Assembly: GCF_036378875.1 (NCBI RefSeq)
Contig: NZ_DASUVO010000003.1
Location: 62,001 to 126,000, forward strand
Direction of reading: 5' to 3'
Length of the DNA stretch: 64,000 nucleotides
Origin: Actinophytocola sp036378875
Lineage (GTDB): Bacteria; Actinomycetota; Actinomycetes; Mycobacteriales; Pseudonocardiaceae
Position numbers and translations under genes: made by a program. Position 1 is the first letter of the stretch. Every line of letters starts with the position of its first letter. Shown here one piece after another: positions 57,988-64,000 of this stretch. The notes below the pieces were generated by a model. The model worked only from the letters and a program-made list of their open reading frames with translations. It did no database searches and was not told the origin of the DNA.

Positions 57988-58961
57988 GCGACTGGCATCG
58001 AGTCCGGGCTCATCTGCGCCAGCACCGGTACGAGCTGGCAACCGAGTTCCCCGCCGGGTTGGCCGACACGCCGCTGCTCACCCGGCCGTCATGGGTGCCG
58101 CGCGCCCCGATTCCGTTGTCCCGCCTGGACATCGAGTTCCGGCCGGCCCTCGACTGGGACCTGCCGGCCGCGTCCGGGCACCCCGAGTACCCGAGCTACT
58201 CGGCGGCCATGGCCGCACTCGACGCGCCGACCGTGTTCGAGAACCGGCCGACGTGGCGGCTGACCGACGCCGACCTGGCCGGGCCGACGCCGCGGCTCGT
58301 GTTCGGGGACGGCTGGTACTTCGACAGCATCGACACCGGGGAGGCGGCCGCGCACGAGTACGCGGCCGCCCGGCTCGACGGCACGCCGACCCCGCTGCGG
58401 GACGCCGTCGGCGACCCGACCGACCTGACCCGTCGCCCGGCCAACATGGCGATCAGCGCGCTCACCATCCGGCGTGGCCAGGAAGGTGACGTTTTCCTGC
58501 TGCACTGGCGCGACCCGGCGAAGGTCGGGCACGCGGGCGGGCTGTACCAGGTCGTGCCGGTCGGCGTGTTCCAGTCCTCCGGCCCCGACGACTTCGACCT
58601 GTGGCGCTTCCTGTTGCGCGAGTACGCCGAGGAACTGCTCGGCGAACCGGAGGTCGAGGCGCCGGACTACGAGACGTGGCCGTTCGCCGTGGCCATGACC
58701 GCCGCGCTGTCCTCCGGCGACATCAAGGCGGACGTGCTCGGCCTCGGCGTCGACCCGCTGACGTTCGCGACCGACCTGCTCGTGCGGGTGGTGATCGACG
58801 CACCGGTGTTCGACGAGCTGTTCGGCGCACACGTCGCGGTCAACGAGGAGGGCGCGGTCACGACGCACCCGTTCACCTCCGACGCGATCAGCGGCCGCCC
58901 GATGCAGGCAGCGGGTGCTGCGCTGGTTCGGCTGGCACTCCCCGACGCGCCAGGACGATGA
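57984..58961 (+). CDS. Uncharacterised protein with Nudix-like block
   Basis: A 325-residue soluble protein. The middle contains HAGGLYQVVPVGVFQSSGPDDFDLWRFLLREYAEELLGEPE, where REYAEELLG resembles a Nudix box (RExxEExG) although the leading Gly-x5-Glu is absent, so hydrolase activity is doubtful. Similar blocks occur at the C-termini of some actinobacterial regulators, here without a helix-turn-helix. ATG overlaps the preceding stop, so both form an operon. Its last 74 nt overlap the convergent MFS gene. Role unknown. Confidence 0.7.
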   Translation: MSDWHRVRAHLRQHRYELATEFPAGLADTPLLTRPSWVPRAPIPLSRLDIEFRPALDWDLPAASGHPEYPSYSAAMAALDAPTVFENRPTWRLTDADLAGPTPRLVFGDGWYFDSIDTGEAAAHEYAAARLDGTPTPLRDAVGDPTDLTRRPANMAISALTIRRGQEGDVFLLHWRDPAKVGHAGGLYQVVPVGVFQSSGPDDFDLWRFLLREYAEELLGEPEVEAPDYETWPFAVAMTAALSSGDIKADVLGLGVDPLTFATDLLVRVVIDAPVFDELFGAHVAVNEEGAVTTHPFTSDAISGRPMQAAGAALVRLALPDAPGR

Positions 58962-60054
58962 CCGGCAGCACCGCGATCACCCCGCCGACGACCGCCACGA
59001 GCGAGTAGCCGCCCAGCCCGAACAGCAGGCCGGCACCGAAGCTCGCGAACGCGGACGAGCCCCACACCACGGCGTCGACCGCGCCCTGCAGCTGGATGCG
59101 TTGGTCCTGGGGCAGTTCCCGGCTCAGCGTGGCGGACCCGCCGACGAAGACGAGGTTCCAGCCGTAGCCGAGGAGGAACATCGCGACCGACAGCCCACCC
59201 GGCTCCCCAGCACCGAACGCGGCGATCGCGGACACCAGGAGGAACCCGATGCCGAGGTAGGTCGTGACCCTGCCACCGAAGCGGTCGGCGAGCCGCCCGG
59301 ACACGGGCGCCAGCGCGAACATGCCCACCATGTGCGCGGAGATCACCAGGCCGAGCACCTCGAGCCCGTGGCCGGCCATGTGCAATGGGGTCATGGTCAT
59401 GACCGCGACCATCGTGAGCTGCGCGCAGACCATCGACACGAGTGGCGCCAGGACCACCGGCGTCCGCAACGTGGCGAAGGAGGTGCGCCGGGCAGGCGGT
59501 GCGGGTGTGCGGCGCAGGAGGGTCGACGCGAGCAGAGCCACGGCCGTCATGACCACCGCGACCAGGACCGGACCGGCCAGCGCGGGCAGCCCGAACGTGG
59601 TGGACAACCTGGCGCCTGGCGCGATCAGCGAGGGCCCGACGATGGCCCCGACCGTGCCGGCCCAGACGATCAGTGACAGCGCGAAACCCTTGCGGTGGGC
59701 GGGTGCCAGCTCCGCCGCGAGGTATCGGGACAGCTGCGCGCCGCCACTGCCCAGGCCCAGCAGGAACATGCCGAACAGGAGCAGGACGAGCGACGTGCTC
59801 GCGGCAGCGGCGAACGCGACCAGCGCACCGGCGATCGCCGCGCCATACAGGCCGAGCAGGACGGTCTTGCTTCCGTGGCGGGAGATCAGCTGCCCCGCCG
59901 TCAACGTGCCCACCGCGGTCCCCAGCACCCCGGCCGCGTTCGGCACCCCACTCCAGCCGGCGCCGGCGGCCCGGTCCGCGATGAGTGTCGCCGCCGTGCT
60001 GGCCCCCGCCATCGCCGTGTTCATCGCCGCCACCGCGGCGAACAAGGATCTCAT
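58888..60054 (-). CDS. MFS transporter
   Basis: A 388-residue transporter with about 12 helices. The cytoplasmic loop 2-3 motif is AGQLISRHGSKTVLLGLYG and loop 8-9 has GRLADRFGGRVTTYLG, both MFS motif A. The N-terminus MRSLFAAVAAMNTAMAGASTAATLIADRAAGAGWSGVPNAAGVLGTAVGTL is typical of drug/sugar-exporter MFS members. ATG 60054 is 7 nt after TAGGCT (60067-60062), a leaderless promoter. It is divergent from an Lrp-type regulator, a frequent pairing for amino-acid or metabolite exporters. Confidence 0.87.
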   Translation of the reverse strand: MRSLFAAVAAMNTAMAGASTAATLIADRAAGAGWSGVPNAAGVLGTAVGTLTAGQLISRHGSKTVLLGLYGAAIAGALVAFAAAASTSLVLLLFGMFLLGLGSGGAQLSRYLAAELAPAHRKGFALSLIVWAGTVGAIVGPSLIAPGARLSTTFGLPALAGPVLVAVVMTAVALLASTLLRRTPAPPARRTSFATLRTPVVLAPLVSMVCAQLTMVAVMTMTPLHMAGHGLEVLGLVISAHMVGMFALAPVSGRLADRFGGRVTTYLGIGFLLVSAIAAFGAGEPGGLSVAMFLLGYGWNLVFVGGSATLSRELPQDQRIQLQGAVDAVVWGSSAFASFGAGLLFGLGGYSLVAVVGGVIAVLPVIVLARRGVPAEPAQHPLPASGGR

Positions 60055-60148
60055 TGATCCGAGCCTAGGCAGGGATCACCGCTGGTTGAACGGCTTTCGG
60101 CAGGCATATGGTCGACTCGACCAGCACTTCGGAAGGAATGATGGCGCG

Positions 60149-60652
60149 ATGACCTTTCGTTCGGAAAAGGCCCTGGACGCCGTCGACTGGCGACTGCTGA
60201 CCGAGCTGCAGTCCGACGGCCGCCTGTCGTTCAAGGAGCTGGGCCGGCGGGTGAACCTGTCCGCGCCCGCGGTCGCCGAACGGGTGCGCCGGCTCGAGGA
60301 GACCGGGGTGATCGCCGGCTACCGCGCCGACGTCGACGCCCGGCGCTCGGGCTACCCGATCCTCGCGTTCGTGCAGATGCAGTGCAGCCTGGGCAGCTGC
60401 CTACTCAAGACCAGCACGGCGGCCGACTACCCGGAGATCGTCGAGGTCCACAAACTGAGCGGCGACCACTGCACGATGATCAAAGTGCGAGCGGCCTCCC
60501 TCGCCCACCTGGAGGGCCTGTTCGAACGCCTGGGCAAACACGGCGAGATGCGCTCCTCGGTGGTGCTGTCCACCCAGTACGAAGGCCGCGCGGTCGAGCC
60601 CCCGGTGGAGAACTTCCTGCACGCCACCCAACCGGAGGGCTGGTCCCGCTAG
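60149..60652 (+). CDS. Lrp/AsnC-family regulator
   Basis: A 167-residue regulator: winged helix at about residues 8-60 (LDAVDWRLLTELQSDGRLSFKELGRRVNLSAPAVAERVRRLEETGVIAGYRADVD) and the RAM ligand domain at about 70-150 (PEIVEVHKLSGDHCTMIKVRAASLAHLEGLFERLGKHGEMRSSVVLSTQY). GGAAGGA lies 11 nt before the ATG at 60149. Divergent from the MFS gene, which it probably controls, perhaps with an amino acid as effector. Confidence 0.9.
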   Translation: MTFRSEKALDAVDWRLLTELQSDGRLSFKELGRRVNLSAPAVAERVRRLEETGVIAGYRADVDARRSGYPILAFVQMQCSLGSCLLKTSTAADYPEIVEVHKLSGDHCTMIKVRAASLAHLEGLFERLGKHGEMRSSVVLSTQYEGRAVEPPVENFLHATQPEGWSR

Positions 60653-60726
60653 CGCTGTGACCGACTAGGTCGCCCGGACGCCGGGCGGCCGCCAGTCATC
60701 CACTCTGACCTGCCGGTTATTTTCTA

Positions 60727-60756
60727 TTGTGCCAAGTGGCAAAGTAGATATACAGT
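60727..60756 (+). promoter_or_regulatory. Promoter of the RNA-ligase-like gene with inverted repeat
   Basis: TTGTGC (60727-60732), 18-bp spacer, TACAGT (60751-60756), then 7 nt to GTG 60764. TGCCA/TGGCA around AG (60730-60741) overlaps the -35. The 50-bp island TTATTTTCTATTGTG onward is AT-rich. Confidence 0.65.
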
Positions 60757-60763
60757 CCCTGCC

Positions 60764-61585
60764 GTGGACGAACCGCGGAAGCGGGGGCGGCCCAGGAAGG
60801 ACCCCGCGGCCCTGGTCCGGTGGACACCGCCGGAGGGGTGGTCGCGGCTGGTCGCCTGGCTGTCCCCCGAGGAGAAGAAGGCGCTCAAGCACGTGGCGGT
60901 CGAGGCGGAGGTCTCGGTGGCCGACCTGGTGCGGGCGCTGGCGAGCGGGTTGGCGAACGGCGTCATCACGCACGAGGAACTGACCGGGCAGGTCGCGAAG
61001 GGGAGGGCGGTCATGGAGAAGATCCCGACACTGTTCGAGCGGGACGAGCGGTTCCACGTGGTCGACCGGCCGCGTGCCGAGTGCGCGTGGGTCTTCGAGG
61101 GCGCGGGGGTCGGCACCGAGAAGCTCGACGGCACCAACGTGCGCCTGACGATCCGTGGCGGCCAGCTCGTCCGGGTCGAGAAGCGGCGCAACCCCAGCAA
61201 GGCGCAGAAGGCCCAGGGCATCGTGGACGGCTGGTACGTCGACACCGTGGAGACAAGCGGCGAGGACAAGTGGATCCTCGCGGCCGCCGCCAATACGGAC
61301 GTATCGGGTTGGCCGGACGGCGAGCACCCGTGCGAGGCGCTCGGTCCCCGCATCCAGGGCAACCCGCTCGCGCTGGACGACCACGTGTGCGTGCCGTTCG
61401 ACCTCGCGGCGCCGACGATCACCGAGGTGCCGCGCGGCTACGACGACCTGCGGGAGTTCCTCGACGCGCTGGAGAGCCGGTACTCGCCGGGTCACCTCGC
61501 GGAGGGGATCGTGTTCCACCACCCGGACGGTCGGCGCGCCAAGATCAAGCGGAAGGATTTTCCTCGGAAGCGCGCGGTGGCGTGA
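60764..61585 (+). CDS. RNA-ligase-like nucleotidyltransferase with N-terminal AT-hook
   Basis: A 273-residue protein. Residues 5-14 (RKRGRPRKDP) are an AT-hook, and 35-65 (SPEEKKALKHVAVEAEVSVADLVRALASGL) resemble a ribbon-helix-helix. The rest fits the covalent nucleotidyltransferase fold: motif I EKLDGTNVRL with nucleotidyl Lys K120 (K-x-DG), VEKRRNPSKAQ, a motif IV EGIVFHHPDG (E247) and motif V AKIKRKDF (K260, K262). Lengths agree with small RNA ligases of the Rnl2 type, but a C-terminal domain is missing. GTG 60764 is 7 nt after TACAGT. Substrate (RNA or DNA nick) unknown. Overlaps the convergent decarboxylase gene by 41 nt. Confidence 0.8.
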   Translation: MDEPRKRGRPRKDPAALVRWTPPEGWSRLVAWLSPEEKKALKHVAVEAEVSVADLVRALASGLANGVITHEELTGQVAKGRAVMEKIPTLFERDERFHVVDRPRAECAWVFEGAGVGTEKLDGTNVRLTIRGGQLVRVEKRRNPSKAQKAQGIVDGWYVDTVETSGEDKWILAAAANTDVSGWPDGEHPCEALGPRIQGNPLALDDHVCVPFDLAAPTITEVPRGYDDLREFLDALESRYSPGHLAEGIVFHHPDGRRAKIKRKDFPRKRAVA

Positions 61586-63014
61586 TCGTGTAGAGGGCGT
61601 TGAGGAACTCCACCAGCAGGCGTTCCCGCAGTTCCGGGGTCGCGGCGGCGAGCATGGTGTTGATCTCGGCCATGCGTTTCGGCGCCGCGACCTCCGTCAG
61701 GCCGGCTCCCGCCAACAGAGCCGCGAACTGGTCCGGGGTGAGTGCGTCCGGGTCGAGTTCCGCGATGGCCGCCGTCACCTCGGGGGCGACCGTCACCGCG
61801 CCTCTGCGTCTGGCCGCCGTCACCGCCGCGGCCAGGTCGGCCAGCAGCGGTTCCTCCGCGCCGTGGTTGGCCGCCGTCACGGTCAGGTGCAGGTTCGGCG
61901 GGGACGACTCGAAACCGAACTGCGGCTGCAGGTACCAGCCGCGCTCGGTCATCTCGTCGGCGACGGTGAACACGTCGAATTCCTCGGTGGACGCCGCGAC
62001 GGACAGCAGTGTCGACTGTGGACTGCCCTGGATCGCCAGCCCGTCGATCGCGGCGATGCCCGTCGTCAGCGCGCGCATCGCCGCCAGCACACGGGAAGCC
62101 AGCTCCCGGTAGCCGTTGTCGCCGATGTGGTTCAGCACCGCCCACGCCGCCGCCAGCGGGCCGCCCGACCGGGTGGACTGGAGCGTCGAGTTCAGCATCG
62201 TGTAGCCCGGCCACGAGGCGCTCGCGAAGAACTGGCCGCGCCGCAGCTCCGCGTTCGCGTGCAGCAGGACCGACGTCCCCTTGGGACAGTAGGCGTACTT
62301 GTGCAGGTCCACGGACAGGCTGGTGACGCCCGGCACGGACAGGTCGAAGTCGGGCACGTCGACGCCGAGTGCACGGAAGTAGGGCAACACCCAGCCGCCG
62401 ATGCACGCGTCCACATGGCACCGGACGCCGCGTGCGGCCGCCGCGGAAGCGATGGGTGCCACCGGGTCGATCACCCCGTGCGCGTAGGACGGCGCGCTCA
62501 CGACCACGAGCACGGTCCGGTCGTCGATGGCGGCCGCCATCGCGTCCGGGTCGGCGGCGAAAGTCCCCGCCACCACCGGCACCGTGACCGCCTCGACGTC
62601 GAAGTAGTGCGCTGCCTTGTGGAACGCGGCGTGCGCGGTCGACGACAGCACGATGCGTGGCTCGGTGATGTCGGGTCGCGCCGCGCGCGCGGCGTGCACC
62701 GCCAGCATGCAGCTCTCGGTGCCGCCGGACGTCACGCTGCCCGCCGCCGACGTACCACCGCCGAGCAACGCGGCAGCCGCCGCCACGATCTCGTTCTCCA
62801 TGCGCAGCAGGCTGGGGAAGGCCGTCGGGTCGAGGCCGTTCGCCGAACTCGCCAGCGCGTGCGCGCTCGCGGCCAGTGCGTCGAGGCCGGCGAGCCCGCT
62901 GTCGTACACGTAGGCGAGCGTGCGGCCGCCGTGTGTCGGCAGGTCGGTGGCCCGCATGGCACGCAACTCGTCGAGCACCCGGTCGGCAGGAACTCCTGAT
63001 GCGGGGAGACTCAC
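61545..63014 (-). CDS. PLP-dependent decarboxylase, sphingosine-1-phosphate-lyase-like
   Basis: A 489-residue group II PLP enzyme. The PLP-binding lysine is in SVDLHKYAYCPKG; earlier SVTSGGTESCMLAVHAAR binds the phosphate, and CHVDACIGGW carries the Asp that pairs with the ring nitrogen. GTSVLLHANAELRRGQFF follows the lysine as in S1P lyases. Unlike eukaryotic enzymes it has no membrane helix. GTG 63014 has AAGGAG 8 nt upstream and overlaps the MFS stop (GTGA). It may cleave a phosphorylated long-chain base or decarboxylate an aromatic amino acid; the coupled transporter may supply the substrate. Confidence 0.87.
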   Translation of the reverse strand: MSLPASGVPADRVLDELRAMRATDLPTHGGRTLAYVYDSGLAGLDALAASAHALASSANGLDPTAFPSLLRMENEIVAAAAALLGGGTSAAGSVTSGGTESCMLAVHAARAARPDITEPRIVLSSTAHAAFHKAAHYFDVEAVTVPVVAGTFAADPDAMAAAIDDRTVLVVVSAPSYAHGVIDPVAPIASAAAARGVRCHVDACIGGWVLPYFRALGVDVPDFDLSVPGVTSLSVDLHKYAYCPKGTSVLLHANAELRRGQFFASASWPGYTMLNSTLQSTRSGGPLAAAWAVLNHIGDNGYRELASRVLAAMRALTTGIAAIDGLAIQGSPQSTLLSVAASTEEFDVFTVADEMTERGWYLQPQFGFESSPPNLHLTVTAANHGAEEPLLADLAAAVTAARRRGAVTVAPEVTAAIAELDPDALTPDQFAALLAGAGLTEVAAPKRMAEINTMLAAATPELRERLLVEFLNALYTITPPRASEENPSA

Positions 63015-64000
63015 GACTGGAACTCCTTGCGGCGCAACAACGGCAGCGCCGCGAGCGTGAACACCGCGGGCACCAGCGCGACCCCGACGACCACCGCGGT
63101 GACCGCGCTCGCCGGTTGTGTGGCGACCTCGTCGGCCGACGACGACACGTACCCGCCGATGGCCAGGATCAGCCCGTACAGCCCGGGGCCGAGCGCGAGC
63201 CCGAGCGTCTCCCCCGCCGTCCACACGCCCGCGAACACGCCGGCGCGGACCTGCCCGGTTCGCCCTTCCTCCGCGCTGATCACGTCCGGCAGCAGCGACA
63301 GCGGGAACACCTGCAGCCCGGCGTACCCGATGCCGGCCACCGCGACGAACAGCACGATCACGACCGGCGGCAACACCCGGGCGAACAACACACCCAGCAG
63401 TCCCACCGCGAACACGAACGTCGCGACGATGTAGCCGAACAGCTTGCCGTGGCGGTCCGCGACCCGCTGGCACACCGGCATCACCAGCAGCGCCGGGCCC
63501 ACGAAAGCGGCGAACAGCAGCGGCTGCCAGGCCTTGTCCTCCAGCGCGACGCGCGCGAGATAGTCGACCCCGGCGAGCAGCGTGCCGATGCCGACCGCCT
63601 GGATCACGAACGCGGTCAACAGCACTCGGAACGGCCGGCACGCACGCACGGCCGTGACGGTCTCCCGCCAGCTCGCGACGGACGGCAGCGGCGGCGCGAC
63701 CCTGGTCCGCGCGGTGCCGAAGAACACCCCGACGGCACCGACGAGGATCAGCACGCCGACGGCGATGCCCATGACCCGGTAACCGGCGAGACCACCGACC
63801 GCGTCCCGCACGGCCGGGGCGCCGGCACCACTGATCAGGATCGCGATCGCCAGGACCGCGATCCGCCACGCGGTGAGGCGGGTCCGCTCGGTCGGGCTGG
63901 TGGTGAGCTCGGCCGGCAACGCGTTGTACGGCACCTGGAAGAACGCGAACGCGGTGGCACACACCAGGAACACGAACGCCACGTACAACGCGTCGACGGT
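63011..64000 (-). CDS. MFS/GPH-type transporter, N-terminus beyond window
   Basis: The last 330 residues or so of a 12-helix transporter; the frame is open to the window edge, so about one quarter is missing. FQVPYNALPAELTTSPTERTRLTAWRIAVLA is the GPH/MelB-like signature (x-PYxALxAELTxxxxERTRL), and the loop MPVCQRVADRHGKLFGYIVATFVFAVG and DVISAEEGRTGQVRAGVFAGVW are also typical. These carry sugars or sulphonates with cations. It is upstream of and coupled to the PLP lyase-like gene. Confidence 0.87.
   Translation of the reverse strand, partial: TVDALYVAFVFLVCATAFAFFQVPYNALPAELTTSPTERTRLTAWRIAVLAIAILISGAGAPAVRDAVGGLAGYRVMGIAVGVLILVGAVGVFFGTARTRVAPPLPSVASWRETVTAVRACRPFRVLLTAFVIQAVGIGTLLAGVDYLARVALEDKAWQPLLFAAFVGPALLVMPVCQRVADRHGKLFGYIVATFVFAVGLLGVLFARVLPPVVIVLFVAVAGIGYAGLQVFPLSLLPDVISAEEGRTGQVRAGVFAGVWTAGETLGLALGPGLYGLILAIGGYVSSSADEVATQPASAVTAVVVGVALVPAVFTLAALPLLRRKEFQS

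Noticed and set aside
56599..58041. 480-codon minus-strand frame ending in the ArsR regulator
   Set aside because: The first 290 codons lie upstream of the ArsR promoter and are antisense to the YqeB-like gene; only the last 187 codons are real.

Overview
This window comes from a GC-rich actinomycete chromosome (by eye about 70% G+C, strong third-position G/C, many GTG starts). Several genes point to the Pseudonocardiales or a near relative: Lsr2, two DinB-type mycothiol-dependent isomerase-like proteins, EttA, the long NAD-glutamate dehydrogenase, an actinobacterial CopD-CtaG fusion and DrrA/DrrB-type exporters. I cannot name the genus. There is no phage or plasmid block and no obvious biosynthetic cluster; it is a stretch of core and accessory chromosome with many short operons.

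Region by region. 1-9.2 kb: a leftward set ettA, a TPR plus degenerate-GGDEF protein, and the first 1,153 codons of NAD-glutamate dehydrogenase. 9.4-12.5 kb: an SSB paralogue, then a TetR-controlled DrrAB-like exporter with two palindromic operators. 12.4-16.8 kb: CopD-CtaG membrane protein and an MFS exporter, divergent from a LacI regulator with a clear operator. 16.9-17.7 kb: tRNA-Arg(TCT) whose 3' end is repeated 763 bp downstream, bounding a very small integrated element. 17.7-26.6 kb: FUSC protein, MarR, a GH13 enzyme, an ABC-F protein with a leader peptide and hairpin, an enoyl-CoA hydratase, SurE, MerR, a mycothiol-type isomerase and CutC. 26.7-33.9 kb: an ECF sigma/anti-sigma/ABC transporter operon, AraC, a second isomerase-like gene with a helix-hairpin-helix protein, and a YCII-like protein with ECF42-type sigma factor behind a matching promoter. 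33.9-38.3 kb: a repeat-rich gap with a glyoxalase remnant, aldo-keto reductase, YceI, and a two-component system, ending in a cluster of CGCGTGTCCAAC repeats. 38.4-49.9 kb: HdeD, a tandem glycerophosphodiesterase, two SGNH hydrolases, a beta-lactamase-fold protein, a pentapeptide protein, a glycosyltransferase/desaturase pair, Lsr2, a hydrolase pseudogene, a methyltransferase, the RNA 2'-phosphotransferase KptA and two small membrane proteins. 50.4-55.9 kb: an 1,835-residue bacterial Roco protein (48 leucine-rich repeats, Roc GTPase, COR), the standout gene. 55.9-64 kb: ArsR/SRPBCC pair, a YqeB-like/Nudix-like pair, MFS with Lrp, an AT-hook RNA-ligase-like protein, and a sphingosine-1-phosphate-lyase-like enzyme with an MFS transporter cut by the window end.

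Two layout themes recur. Many operon partners overlap by ATGA or GTGA. At least seventeen first genes have a TANNNT -10 box only 6-8 nt before the start codon, which predicts leaderless transcripts; this often decides the start chosen here. All functions are read from motifs and context alone; no database search was run.
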